From assembly GCA_963675235.2 (NCBI GenBank), contig CAXXFU010000002.1:310001-374000 (forward strand): DNA of 64,000 bases, written 5' to 3'. Both the position numbers and the translations under genes were made by a program. The first letter of the stretch is position 1. Each line of letters opens with the position of its first letter. The stretch is from JAHJQZ01 sp963675235. GTDB taxonomy: Bacteria > Pseudomonadota > Alphaproteobacteria > Rhizobiales > Devosiaceae. This document shows positions 8,444 to 18,071 of the stretch, piece by piece. Below the pieces are notes generated by a model. It did not search any database. It saw only the letters and a list, made by a program, of their open reading frames with translations, and was not told where the DNA came from.

Positions 8444-9450
8444 CGGGATGCGCTCATCTCGCCGGCAAGCCGCAGGGCGGCAAGCATGCTCCGGTCCGAC
8501 GCCTTGCCGGTGCCGGCAAGATCGAAGGCTGTGCCGTGGTCTGGCGAGGTGCGCACGAAGCTGAGACCCAGCGTGACATTGACGCCCTGGTCGAAAGCCA
8601 GCGTCTTGATGGGGATCAGCGCCTGGTCGTGATACATGCCGAGCACGCAGTCGTATTCGAGCCAGTGGCTCGGATAGAACAACGTATCGGCGGGCAGGGG
8701 GCCGATTGCATTTATGCCGCGCGCCTGCAGCGCCTCGACCGCCGGTGCCGTGATCGTCACGTCCTCGGTGCCGATGGTGCCGTCTTCGCCGGCATGTGGA
8801 TTGAGTCCTGCGACGGCGATTTTCGGGGACTTGATGCCGAAGCGGGTTGCGAGGTCGCGGGCAACGATCTCGGCGGTCTCGACGATCAGCTCGCGCGACA
8901 GGCGCTCGGGCACGCTGATGAACGGGATGTGGATGGTGACCGGGACGGTGCGGTAGCGCTCATGGGCCAGCATCATCACAGGGCGCGGTTCGACACCGTT
9001 GGTCGCATCGAGCGCGGCAAGAAACTCGGTATGGCCGGGGTGGGTGAACCCAGCGGCATAAAGCACGGACTTGGCCAATGGCGCAGTGACAACAGCCCGG
9101 CAGCGCCCGGCCCTGGTGGCGCCCACTGCCGCCGCGATGGCGTTGATGACGGAATGCCCGTCCGCTTCGTTCGGCGCGCCGGGATGATCGGCGATGGCCG
9201 GTCCGACCGGCACCATGGGAAGGGCAGCGGCGAATACCTCGGCCGCGCTTTCTGGCTCGGCCTCGACGACGGCGATATCGAGCCTGAGCCGGCTGGCGCG
9301 GGACCGAAACAGTGCCGGGTCGCCGAACACGACAAAGGGCGGCAGTTCAACTGCTTGCCGGCGTGCATAAAGGGCAAGGATCAGGTCTGGCCCCACCCCC
9401 TGGGGCTCGCCCATGCTCACCGCCAGGGGAAGTAATGACCTATCGCTCAT
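8440..9450 (-). CDS. pdxA: 4-hydroxythreonine-4-phosphate dehydrogenase
   Basis: NAD-dependent, metal-dependent enzyme of pyridoxal phosphate synthesis, oxidising 4-phosphohydroxy-L-threonine. The 336-residue protein has the N-terminal GEPQGVGPDL motif and the metal-binding histidine contexts HPGHTEFL, NPHAGEDG and GMYHDQALIPIK. The start is 3 bases after the SurA-like gene's stop and the stop overlaps the rsmA start, so it sits tightly within the operon. Confidence 0.96.
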   Translation of the reverse strand: MSDRSLLPLAVSMGEPQGVGPDLILALYARRQAVELPPFVVFGDPALFRSRASRLRLDIAVVEAEPESAAEVFAAALPMVPVGPAIADHPGAPNEADGHSVINAIAAAVGATRAGRCRAVVTAPLAKSVLYAAGFTHPGHTEFLAALDATNGVEPRPVMMLAHERYRTVPVTIHIPFISVPERLSRELIVETAEIVARDLATRFGIKSPKIAVAGLNPHAGEDGTIGTEDVTITAPAVEALQARGINAIGPLPADTLFYPSHWLEYDCVLGMYHDQALIPIKTLAFDQGVNVTLGLSFVRTSPDHGTAFDLAGTGKASDRSMLAALRLAGEMSASR

Positions 9451-9453
9451 GGC

Positions 9454-10365
9454 TTACTTGTAGACGATCGTCGTCCTGCCGCGAAGCGTTTCGAGGAAGT
9501 CGGCGATCGCCGCCTTGTAGGCCTCGTCGCCTTCCTTCTGCCTCAGGTCGTTCTTGATGAAGGTGGTGTCCTCTGCCTGCGACTTGGCGCAAACCGCAAG
9601 CATCGAAACACCGCCATCGGCGACGCGCGGCTTGGTGATCTGACCGATATTCAACCCGCCCAGCTCCTTGGCCAGGGCTTCAGGCAACTGCGTTGCGTGG
9701 CGACGGCCGACGTCGATTACGGCGACGTCGGTGTAGGACATGGACAGGTCGACGGCGGTGGCGCAGCCATTGAAGGACTTGCGGAACTGGTTGGCCTGCG
9801 CCGTGCGCGAGGATACCGAAACCTTGGATCCGGCCGGAACGATGAAGCGGACCTCCTTGAGGATGTAGTCATAGCTCATCGTGGGATCGATCTGGTCTTT
9901 CGCCTGCTGCTCGAGGTCGAGTTCGGAGACATTGACGCGCGGCGCGACTTCGGCCTGTACAACCTGCCCCCAGGCAAGATTGGCTCTGAGACGGTCCCGC
10001 AGCGTCTGGGGATTGACGCCGGCGCCCTGGAGGAACGCCATCAGCTTGTCGGCGCTGAGCTTGGAATTGCGGGCGATGCTGAGGAAAGCCTTGTCGATTT
10101 CGGCCTCGGTCACGGTCATGTCGATGCGATTTGCCTCTGCCAGCATGATTGCCTCGTCGACCAGTTCCTTCGTGGCCATGTCCAATCGGTTGGCGTTGGA
10201 GTTGCCGCGTTTTTCCAGGCGCATCAGTGCCGCACGCTGGGAAATCTGAATGTCCGTGATCTCCTGTCCGCCGACAAGCACCTTGACCGACGCGGCATAG
10301 CCACCCATCGAGGACATGAGGATCATGGCGAAAGCCATCGCCAAAACTGAAAGTTTGCGCATCAT
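9454..10365 (-). CDS. SurA-type periplasmic chaperone
   Basis: 303-residue secreted protein with a clear signal peptide (MMRKL, then a hydrophobic stretch ending in YAAS at about residue 26). The N-terminal part, with ITDIQISQRAALMRLEKRG and KELVDEAIMLAEANR, matches the chaperone fold of SurA. The C-terminal part is parvulin-like but I see no well-conserved PPIase active site. In alphaproteobacteria this gene sits between lptD and pdxA, as here, which fits a role in folding outer-membrane proteins such as LptD. Start ATG 10365 or 10362 cannot be told apart. Confidence 0.85.
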   Translation of the reverse strand: MMRKLSVLAMAFAMILMSSMGGYAASVKVLVGGQEITDIQISQRAALMRLEKRGNSNANRLDMATKELVDEAIMLAEANRIDMTVTEAEIDKAFLSIARNSKLSADKLMAFLQGAGVNPQTLRDRLRANLAWGQVVQAEVAPRVNVSELDLEQQAKDQIDPTMSYDYILKEVRFIVPAGSKVSVSSRTAQANQFRKSFNGCATAVDLSMSYTDVAVIDVGRRHATQLPEALAKELGGLNIGQITKPRVADGGVSMLAVCAKSQAEDTTFIKNDLRQKEGDEAYKAAIADFLETLRGRTTIVYK

Positions 10366-10485
10366 CTGATTTCCCGATTTCTAGCGCTGTTCTGACTGCT
10401 GATTGCGGCGAAAATCTGCGGCGTAGTCATGTTGGTGGCGCTGCATCGGCCGCGAAAACCGGTCCTCACGCTTTCGTGCACCAAC

Positions 10486-12771
10486 CTAGCTTCCAAAGGC
10501 GCTGCCGTCCGGCCCCTTGAGCTTGAAGGTGAGTTTGTAGGTGAAAGTGTCGGGATCGTAAATCAGTGGACCACTCGACGTTGCATTGATGCCGGCTTCG
10601 AAATAGCCGTCGTCATAAACGAGACCGGCACTATAGTTGATCATGTTCCCTGCGGTGATGTCCCAACCTGCGCCGGCTGTTGCTCTCCAGTAGTCGGCGA
10701 TCGGCACGCCAATCGAGCCGCCCACGTCCTGCTGCACCTTTGTGTAGCCGCGCGCGGGATCCGGCGCCATGTAGGAATAGTCAACAGTGGCGCTCCAGCC
10801 ATCCTTGGAGTAGCTCGCTCTTGTCGCTGCTGCCGCGATTTCGTTGGCGGCAACGTCGTAGCGCGCCCGGGCCGAAATCGTCACCGGTCCCATGCCTGCG
10901 CGCACGCCTGCGACGATGTCCGATGTATTGCCCGAAATCCCCGCACCGACGCCGGCGTTGACTGCATCACCGGTGCCGAGGCCGTTCGGCCCGGCGAGGT
11001 GGTAGGACTGGCCTGCAACGGCGTCGATATAGGAGCCGTCGGCAAAGTTGGCGAGATAGTGAACACCGAGATTGGCCCTGAGGCCGGTTTCCTGGCGATC
11101 GGTTCCGGAGAACTTGTTGTAGGAGAACAGGTTGGCTTCATCAAAGGTGAAGCTCTGGGCATTGTCGTTGGTGATACCCGGCGCCGTGTCGCCGCCGCGG
11201 TAATAGACCTGCGCCACCGGCTCGATCAGGTAGCTTGAGACGCCGTCATAGGCGGCGAAGGGCACACGAACATCGACGGCGGCAATCGGTGCGGCCGAAA
11301 AAAGCGTTTGCGCCCCCGGTTGCAGGGCGCTGGCGCCGTCATAGCTGGCGTAATCGAGCCTAAGTCCGGCCATCGGGGTTATCACCGTCGGTCCGAAGAC
11401 AAACTGCTTGGACCAGTCGACCTCGCCGGTGCCGTGGGTCTTTTGCTCCTCGGTGCCGAGCCGATAGGCGATTGCGTTGCTGGACACCTTGTCGGCGGCG
11501 CGGGCCACACCGATGAAATCGCCGCTGGCATGCACGGTGCCGGCGCTGCCGAGATCCTCGACATGGTCGATACGCAATTTGGGCAGCAGTGCTGCCTGCT
11601 GATCCTGGGCCGCCTGGCTGACTTCGCCGAGCAGCTTGAACTCCTGCACGCGGGCATCGCCGAAGGTCTGCGGGCTCAGATAGGAGACATAGGCCTCGTT
11701 GACCGCCGGATTGGACGTGTCGATCAGATAGTCGGTGAGAAAAGCCGGATCGGTGAAGGCTGTGTAGGACCAGCCGGCCTCCCAGCGTGGTGCGGGCGTG
11801 AACGTTCCGCTGGTCTGGATGGCACCGCGAAAATCGGTGTCGCCAAAGCCGGGATTGAAGGCGCCGGGATCGAGCTGGTAGATGCCGTGCGCTGCAATCG
11901 AATAGGAGCCGAACCCGTTGATCGAGTGCGAGAACTCGGTGCCAACCAGCAAACCCTGCTCGCTGATCAGGGACGGCGTGAGCAACAGGCCCATGCCATT
12001 GCCGATCGAATTGTAGTAGGGCAGGCTGGCTTTGACGCCGATCTTCTCGCTGTAGGCGGTGCTCGGCGTGCGGAATCCGGAACCGTCTTCCTGGGTCAGG
12101 TCCGGAAGCCGGATCCACGGCAGCCAGGCGATGGGGAATCCGAGAATCTCGAGAACCGGCTGGTTCAGGTCGGTGTAGCGGTCCTTGGAATTCTGGACGA
12201 TTTTCTCGGTGCGCACACGCCAGCCGATACGGCGCCCCTTTTCGTCGATGCAGGTGCCACAGGGGGCATAGGTGCCGTCGTCGATCGTCGTGACTTCGCC
12301 GCGAACCTTGCGGGTCTGCGAGCCTGTGACCATGGCGCCGTCCGGGGTGGTCATCACCATGGCATTGAGGACTGCGTCCTTGAAACCATTGTTCACCGTG
12401 ACCGTGTCGGCGGTATATTCGACGCCTTCTGGATCGACGATCTGGACATTGCCTTCGAGCACCAGTTCCCGCGTGCGCTGGTTGAAGATCATGCGATCGG
12501 ACGTGGCGTAGTAGCCGACATAGGACAGGCCGACATTGCCGGCGGCGGTGATAATGCCGGTCGAGGAATTGAAGTTGAGCTCGTCGGCTTCAACGCCAGC
12601 TTGACCGGACTGCGTCTCAGGAATGCGGTCGAAGAAATTAGCTGGAAGCAGCGAGGCGGCGTGAGCGGGCAAACCGGTAGCGGCAGACAGGGCCATGCCG
12701 GCAAAAACAACGCCACCGGCGCCACGCCAGAAGGCGCTGGCAAATCCGCTCCTGAAGCGTCGAGACTTCAT
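10486..12771 (-). CDS. lptD: LPS assembly outer-membrane protein
   Basis: Beta-barrel that inserts lipopolysaccharide into the outer membrane (LptD/Imp/OstA). 761 residues: signal peptide to about residue 37 (ending PAHAAS), an OstA jelly-roll domain from about 55 to 160 (DELNFNSSTG, AAGNVGLSY, EGNVQI), and a long C-terminal barrel ending in a strand with a terminal aromatic-poor FGS. An upstream in-frame ATG at 12840 exists, but the one at 12771 forms an ATGA overlap with the lptG stop and directly precedes the basic n-region of the signal peptide. Encoded with its transporter partners LptF and LptG. Confidence 0.94.
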   Translation of the reverse strand: MKSRRFRSGFASAFWRGAGGVVFAGMALSAATGLPAHAASLLPANFFDRIPETQSGQAGVEADELNFNSSTGIITAAGNVGLSYVGYYATSDRMIFNQRTRELVLEGNVQIVDPEGVEYTADTVTVNNGFKDAVLNAMVMTTPDGAMVTGSQTRKVRGEVTTIDDGTYAPCGTCIDEKGRRIGWRVRTEKIVQNSKDRYTDLNQPVLEILGFPIAWLPWIRLPDLTQEDGSGFRTPSTAYSEKIGVKASLPYYNSIGNGMGLLLTPSLISEQGLLVGTEFSHSINGFGSYSIAAHGIYQLDPGAFNPGFGDTDFRGAIQTSGTFTPAPRWEAGWSYTAFTDPAFLTDYLIDTSNPAVNEAYVSYLSPQTFGDARVQEFKLLGEVSQAAQDQQAALLPKLRIDHVEDLGSAGTVHASGDFIGVARAADKVSSNAIAYRLGTEEQKTHGTGEVDWSKQFVFGPTVITPMAGLRLDYASYDGASALQPGAQTLFSAAPIAAVDVRVPFAAYDGVSSYLIEPVAQVYYRGGDTAPGITNDNAQSFTFDEANLFSYNKFSGTDRQETGLRANLGVHYLANFADGSYIDAVAGQSYHLAGPNGLGTGDAVNAGVGAGISGNTSDIVAGVRAGMGPVTISARARYDVAANEIAAAATRASYSKDGWSATVDYSYMAPDPARGYTKVQQDVGGSIGVPIADYWRATAGAGWDITAGNMINYSAGLVYDDGYFEAGINATSSGPLIYDPDTFTYKLTFKLKGPDGSAFGS

Positions 12772-13835
12772 GCCCGGCCGTCTTCCCTGTACAACAGCAC
12801 CGTCAGGCCGATCACCACCGTGACGATCGCCGGTCCCCACGCCGCGATGCTCGGTGTCAGCACTCCGGAAGTGCCGGCCTGTTCGGCCATTTCATTGACC
12901 ACGAACATCACGAATCCCAAAACGATACCATAAAGAATGGTACCGCCGAATGAACCTGTCCTTCGATAACCTGCTGTAAACGCAAACGCAATTAACAAAG
13001 TCCCAACAAGCATCACCGGCAGGGCGAGAAGACGCGAGAATCGTGTCGCCGCGGCAGCGAGCAGGTCGGGGTCGGAGAGCCCTGTACTCAAGGCGTTGGC
13101 AAGCTCGAAAAAGGTCAAATCATTGGTAGACGTCAGGCGCAAGGTAAGGTCGGCGCGGGTTGCGTCGGTCTCGAGGAAATAGCTGTCCAGATGCTGCGGT
13201 GTGCCATTGGCGCCGATGATCGTCGCATCCTGGAAAGCCCACAATCCGATATCCAGAACGGCCCTTTGCGCTTCGATCCGCCGCAGGTCGAAATCCTGTC
13301 CAAGAAAGACGGTGACGCCTGCAAGACCGACCGCATTGGGCAGTGCCCGGTCGGCGCGCATGATAAAGCGCTTGTCGCCGGCGCGTTGCTCGAGCCAGAT
13401 CTCGTTGGTTGCGCCGATGCTGGTGCCCGATACCTGCGATGTGGGTTCGATGAAACGTGCCAGCTTGGTTACTTCCGTGTCGGCAACAAACGAGATCACC
13501 ACGCCCACCAGCGCCATGGCGATCACCGGGCCGCGAAGGATACGCCAGATCGACAGGCCGGCGGCTTTCATCACGACCATCTCGGAATGGCGCTGCAGGT
13601 TGATGAGGGCGACGATGCCGCCGAGCAGCGTCGTCACCGGCAGGGCTCGGATCGACCAGCGCGCCGAGTTGGCGATGACCGAGAGCAGGGCGATTTCGTC
13701 TCCGCGCGTGCGCGCCAGTTCGCCGAGGCGCCAGCTGTCGAGCGACTCCCCGAGGGCAATCAGGCAGAAGAAGATGAACATCACGCCGAACATGGTGCCG
13801 AGCAGGCGGACGGCTATAAAGCGGTCGATCTTCAT
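12768..13835 (-). CDS. lptG: LPS export ABC transporter permease
   Basis: Inner-membrane permease of the LptB2FG transporter that extracts LPS. 355 residues in YjgP/YjgQ arrangement: three N-terminal transmembrane helices (about 10-30, 50-75, 95-120), a periplasmic jelly-roll region, and three more helices after about residue 260. The second ATG (13835) is chosen because it overlaps the lptF stop as ATGA; an ATG 12 bases further upstream would overlap lptF more. Which of the two paralogues is F and which is G follows from gene order, lptF first. Confidence 0.92.
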   Translation of the reverse strand: MKIDRFIAVRLLGTMFGVMFIFFCLIALGESLDSWRLGELARTRGDEIALLSVIANSARWSIRALPVTTLLGGIVALINLQRHSEMVVMKAAGLSIWRILRGPVIAMALVGVVISFVADTEVTKLARFIEPTSQVSGTSIGATNEIWLEQRAGDKRFIMRADRALPNAVGLAGVTVFLGQDFDLRRIEAQRAVLDIGLWAFQDATIIGANGTPQHLDSYFLETDATRADLTLRLTSTNDLTFFELANALSTGLSDPDLLAAAATRFSRLLALPVMLVGTLLIAFAFTAGYRRTGSFGGTILYGIVLGFVMFVVNEMAEQAGTSGVLTPSIAAWGPAIVTVVIGLTVLLYREDGRA

Positions 13836-14917
13836 GATGCCGGCCACCCCCGGATCCGAGGCAGGTGCGGCGCTAGCACGCGTGTCGCCGCCACGGCGCC
13901 AGCCACCGCCAGCAGAAACGCAACGCCCGAAAGACCATGGATATCAAATAGTTTTCCCTGGTCAGTTATAATCCGGTCAAGCAGGGCGATGATGACGATG
14001 ACGATCTCGACCGGCAGCTTGAAGCCGATTTGCCGTCCGCGTGGGAACCCGGTCAGCAATGCCGCGACAAGGCAGATCGCAAACATGCGGGGGAGCTCCA
14101 TGAAGCGTCCCTGGATGTTCCAGACCTCGTATCTGGCGAGCGGGCGCTGCTGGGCGATGTTGAGGAATTCCAGGGTCGTGGTCTCGTCGATATAGTCGCG
14201 CCGGGTTGCGGTTTGCGCGATCGAATCGAGGCCGATCTGGTAGGTGGCAAATCTCACTTCGGTCAGGTCGCCATCACCGGACCTGTTCTGGATCAGTCCA
14301 TCCTCGAGTGCCAGGTACAGGCCCTCGTCGTCGGAGTTGATGCTGGCCCGCCGTGCCTCGTAAGTGCGACGCGAGTCGGGATTCCGGGAGTCATGGGCGA
14401 AGAAATCGGTCACCGTGCCGTCGGGCAGGCGGCCGCTGATCTCGACGATGAATCCGGGACTGATCTCGCGGAACCGGTTCGGCTCGAGGGCTCGGCTGAC
14501 CAGGTCGGCGGCGACCTGCTGGGTCCAGTCGCCATAGGCCTTGCGGGCCGTCGGCTCGAGCCAGTGGGCGACAAGCCCGACCGCGAGCGCCGCCACGGTC
14601 GCTGTCACGAACAGCGAACTCCACAGCGCACCGATGCGCCTTGTGGCATGGATTGTGTGTAGCTCGTGGCTGATCGCCAGCGCGTTGAGCGTGCGGGCGA
14701 TGCCGATGCCGACGCAGATGTAGAGCATGGCCCGCGACAGGGGCGGCGTCGTCAGCAAAGACTGGCCGAGCAGGGTGATGAGCGATTGACCCTTTGCGGT
14801 CACCAGTTCGAACAGCCGCAGCGCCTGGTTGATCCAGACGAGAAAAACCACCGCCGCAAACAGCGACAGTGCGTGTCCGAAATACTGACGGCTGAGATAG
14901 ATCGACAGGCGGCTCAT
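13832..14917 (-). CDS. lptF: LPS export ABC transporter permease
   Basis: First gene of the reverse-strand block and partner of LptG in the LPS exporter. 361 residues with the family layout: an N-terminal helix containing YFGHALSLFAAVVFLVW, two further helices, a soluble periplasmic domain, then three C-terminal helices. It is divergent from pepA with 124 bases between the starts, where the operon promoter should lie. The stop overlaps the lptG start as ATGA. Confidence 0.93.
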   Translation of the reverse strand: MSRLSIYLSRQYFGHALSLFAAVVFLVWINQALRLFELVTAKGQSLITLLGQSLLTTPPLSRAMLYICVGIGIARTLNALAISHELHTIHATRRIGALWSSLFVTATVAALAVGLVAHWLEPTARKAYGDWTQQVAADLVSRALEPNRFREISPGFIVEISGRLPDGTVTDFFAHDSRNPDSRRTYEARRASINSDDEGLYLALEDGLIQNRSGDGDLTEVRFATYQIGLDSIAQTATRRDYIDETTTLEFLNIAQQRPLARYEVWNIQGRFMELPRMFAICLVAALLTGFPRGRQIGFKLPVEIVIVIIALLDRIITDQGKLFDIHGLSGVAFLLAVAGAVAATRVLAPHLPRIRGWPAS

Positions 14918-15041
14918 GTGGCGAAGTGTTCAGCTTTGCGCCTTCCGGTCAACTCCGGGGATGCGGCGTCAAATCGCCGGCGAGGCATTGACGCTTCGGA
15001 CAATCCCGCTATTGCTGTGACAAACGCGAGAAGGCTCCTTC

Positions 15042-16550
15042 ATGTCCCAGCAATTGAATATCTCCACGGCAGGTCTGTCGACCAGGCCGCACGGCGTCAC
15101 CGTCCTGTTTTCCGCACCCGAACTGGCGCTCGACGAAACAGCGAAATCCGTGTTTGCCGAAACCGGGCTCGATCTCGAGAAGCTCGCTGCGAGCATCCGC
15201 TTTGGCGGCAAACCCGGCCAACTGCTCGAAGTGCTGGCGCCCTCCGGCCTCAAGTCGGATCGGCTGTGGATATCCGGCCGTCAGGCTCCGGGATCTGACG
15301 GCAATCTGAGCGCGCTGTCCTACCGCGATCTCGGCGGCGCCTTGATGGGACGCATCATGGCGGCCCGGACTGGCGATGTCGTTGTCGTTTTCGACGGGGC
15401 GTCGGATACGCCCGAGGCTGTGGCGGAGTTCGCTGCCGGACTGACGCTCAGGCACTACAAGTTCGACCGCTACAAGACCAAGGCCAAGCCCGAAGACGAA
15501 AACGGCGATCCCGATATGCTCAAGGTCACACTGGCGGTGGCCGATCCCAAGGCGACAGGCAAGGCGATGAAGGACTCCCTTGCCATGGCCGAGGGCGTGT
15601 TGTTCGCCCGTGACCTGATCAACCTGCCGCCCAATGCACTGGGCCCGGTCGAACTGAGCGAACAGGCCAAGGAACTGGCCGAGCTCGGTGTCGAGGTTAA
15701 AATCCTCGACGACGCCGAGATGAAAAAGCTCGGCATGGGCGCGCTTCTGGCGGTGGCGCAGGGCTCGGCGCGTCCGGCGCGCCTGGCCGTGCTCAGCTGG
15801 AACGGCGGCAAGAAGAATCGCGCGCCGCTGGTCATTGTCGGCAAAGGCGTTGCCTTCGACACCGGCGGCATCTCGCTGAAGCCAAGCCTCAACATGGAAG
15901 AGATGAAGGGCGACATGGGCGGGGCCGCCGCCGTGCTCGGCACCATCAAGGCGCTGGCGCTCAGGAAGGCCAAGGCCAATGTCGTCGGCATCTGCGGCTT
16001 CGTCGAAAACATGCCGGACGGCAATTCCTACCGTCCCGGCGACATCGTCACCTCGATGTCCGGGCAGACCATCGAGATCGTCAACACCGACGCCGAGGGA
16101 CGCCTGGTGCTGGCCGATGCACTCTGGTACGCCCAGGACCGCTTTCAGCCGGAGGCCTTGATCAATCTCGCGACTCTGACCGGTGCCATCGGCATTGCGC
16201 TCGGCAACGACCATGCAGGGCTATTCTCGAACGACGACACGCTGGCCGGCAATATCACCGCAGCCGGTCTCGGCAGCGGCGAGAAATTCTGGCGCCTGCC
16301 GATGGGGCCGGCTTATGACAAGCTGATCGATTCCCGCTTCGCCGACATGAAGAATTCCGGCGGGCGCATGGCCGGCTCGATCACTGCGGCCCAGTTCCTC
16401 AAGCGCTTCGTCACCGACGTGCCATGGGCGCATCTGGACATTGCTGGCGTGGCCTTCGGCGGCACCGCTTCAGACACCAATACCTCATGGGGTGTCGGAT
16501 TCGGCGTGGCGATGCTCGACAAACTGGTGCGCGAGAACTTCGAAGGCTAG
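15042..16550 (+). CDS. pepA: leucyl aminopeptidase (M17)
   Basis: Cytosolic di-zinc aminopeptidase of 502 residues. The C-terminal catalytic domain shows the metal ligands Lys268, Asp273, Asp291, Asp350 and Glu352, and catalytic Lys280 and Arg354, within GKGVAFDTGG and the family signature NTDAEGRLVLADAL. The N-terminal domain is the usual variable alpha/beta part. PepA followed by holC is a conserved gene pair in proteobacteria. The family can also bind DNA as an accessory factor in some species; nothing in the sequence speaks for or against that here. Confidence 0.96.
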   Translation: MSQQLNISTAGLSTRPHGVTVLFSAPELALDETAKSVFAETGLDLEKLAASIRFGGKPGQLLEVLAPSGLKSDRLWISGRQAPGSDGNLSALSYRDLGGALMGRIMAARTGDVVVVFDGASDTPEAVAEFAAGLTLRHYKFDRYKTKAKPEDENGDPDMLKVTLAVADPKATGKAMKDSLAMAEGVLFARDLINLPPNALGPVELSEQAKELAELGVEVKILDDAEMKKLGMGALLAVAQGSARPARLAVLSWNGGKKNRAPLVIVGKGVAFDTGGISLKPSLNMEEMKGDMGGAAAVLGTIKALALRKAKANVVGICGFVENMPDGNSYRPGDIVTSMSGQTIEIVNTDAEGRLVLADALWYAQDRFQPEALINLATLTGAIGIALGNDHAGLFSNDDTLAGNITAAGLGSGEKFWRLPMGPAYDKLIDSRFADMKNSGGRMAGSITAAQFLKRFVTDVPWAHLDIAGVAFGGTASDTNTSWGVGFGVAMLDKLVRENFEG

Positions 16551-16628
16551 CGCAGGCGCTGCCGCATGCCTGAGGGTGTGCGGCGGCGTTCACGACGCGC
16601 GCAAAGCGGACGGGGAGGCAAGACCGGC

Positions 16629-17075
16629 ATGACCGAGATCCTGTTCTATCATCTCGAACTGCACCCGCTCGAGCGGGTTCTGCCCGTGCTTGTCCAGAAG
16701 AGTCTCGAACGCGGCTGGCGGGTGGTGATCGAGGCGGGAAGTGACGAGCGCGTGCAGCGCCTCAACGAGGTGTTGTGGACCTATCGTGACGACTCGTTCC
16801 TGCCGCATGCCGTGGCCGGCGGCGAGGACGATGCCGACCAGCCCGTCATCCTCACCACGGAAGGCGACAATCCCAACCAGGCCGATATCCGCTTCCACGT
16901 TGACCGGGCGGTACCGGACGGCAAGGGCGCTTATCAGCGGCTGGTATTCATGTTCGACGGCCATGATCCGGATGCGATGAGCGAAGCGCGCAACGCCTGG
17001 AAGGCACTGCGCGATGAGCACGATCTGACCTACTGGCAGCAGGACCAGGGCGGCCGCTGGCAGAAAAAGGCTTGA
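16629..17075 (+). CDS. holC: DNA polymerase III chi subunit
   Basis: 148-residue chi subunit that links the clamp-loader complex to single-strand binding protein. It begins MTEILFYHLE, the typical start, followed by the family pattern of a Leu-rich helix and RVVIEAGSDERVQRLNEVLW. The ATG at 16629 follows GGGGAGGCAAG; a longer upstream in-frame start is arginine-rich and unlike the family. It is 78 bases downstream of pepA and likely in the same transcript. Confidence 0.93.
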   Translation: MTEILFYHLELHPLERVLPVLVQKSLERGWRVVIEAGSDERVQRLNEVLWTYRDDSFLPHAVAGGEDDADQPVILTTEGDNPNQADIRFHVDRAVPDGKGAYQRLVFMFDGHDPDAMSEARNAWKALRDEHDLTYWQQDQGGRWQKKA

Positions 17076-17102
17076 ACGCCAGGTTGTGTTCGGAAAGCCG
17101 CT

Positions 17103-17936
17103 CTAGCTGTTGTCGTCCAGATCGTCTGCCTCTGGCGCGGAGCCATCGTCCAACAGCATGTCTTCGGCGATCATGTCGAAATACTCGCTGATCATCTCGT
17201 AGCACACCGTGACGCTTTCGGTTTCGAGGTCGTAGAAGGCATTTGCCTCGCCGCAGGTCGTGGCCGTGATGGTGATGGTCTTGGGCAGGGCGAACCGGGA
17301 GGATATGGCTTCGGCGGTCTGCTCGAGCACACTGCTGTCGCGAAGGATTTGTTCGGCCCAGCCGAACTCCTCGCCGCCGTCGTCATAGCTCACCGTGATC
17401 GGCTCGCCCTGGCCTTCGAACGGGCTGAGAAGTGCCTCGATGCTCGATGACACCTGGGCGTAGTCGTCGGCGCAGCTCTGCTGGCGGTCCGGATCCATTT
17501 CCATGTAGTCGGCGGCCTGGCTGAACCCCTCGGGATCGCTGCCGACCATGAGGCAGGTGATGGCATAGGCGCGCTGCAGGTCGAGACTGTGCTCGTCGTA
17601 GAAATCGGCGTTCTCGAACTCCTCCACCTGCTGGTCGGCCAGCACCCAGCCATAGGTCGAGTCGGTGAGGGCCATGTCGGCGGCTTCGGTCTTCATCTGC
17701 AACAGCGCATAGGTGGCAATGTTGTCGACCGCGTCTTCCTCCCTGCCGAGCACCGGAATGCCGAGTTGGTGGATCAGCATGTGTCCGAGTTCATGGTAGA
17801 GTACGAACCAGGTGTTGTTGATGGCGAATTCGTCAGCCGAGGCAATCTGGTCGTCGGTCAGGTCCTGTGCCACGGCGGCGTTGAGGCTGAAGGCCAGGCC
17901 GGCGACAGCCGCCAGAACACGCATGAATGCAGTCAT
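17103..17936 (-). CDS. secreted DUF4344 metallopeptidase-like protein
   Basis: 278 residues with a signal peptide (MTAFMRVLAA... to NAAVAQD, about residue 24) and a zinc-protease-like motif HELGH at residues 48-52, with an acidic stretch REEDAVDNIA at 65-74 that could give the third ligand. This matches DUF4344. The start at 17936 is supported by a strong GGGAGGA site eight bases upstream. Four cysteines (in ITCLM, QQSCADD, TTCGEAN, VTVCYEM) may form disulphides in the periplasm. The next gene is a clear paralogue in the same orientation. Substrate and role are unknown. Confidence 0.85.
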   Translation of the reverse strand: MTAFMRVLAAVAGLAFSLNAAVAQDLTDDQIASADEFAINNTWFVLYHELGHMLIHQLGIPVLGREEDAVDNIATYALLQMKTEAADMALTDSTYGWVLADQQVEEFENADFYDEHSLDLQRAYAITCLMVGSDPEGFSQAADYMEMDPDRQQSCADDYAQVSSSIEALLSPFEGQGEPITVSYDDGGEEFGWAEQILRDSSVLEQTAEAISSRFALPKTITITATTCGEANAFYDLETESVTVCYEMISEYFDMIAEDMLLDDGSAPEADDLDDNS

Positions 17937-18071
17937 GTAGAATCCTCCCGAAGCAGGACGAGAGAATGCCAGTTTCGCCGGTGCTGGCAAGAAAATCCTT
18001 GCCGTCAGGCATCTTATCGGTTTCGCAGACGTAAATGCGGCGGCGTCACTGGATGTGGGGCGCCGGACATT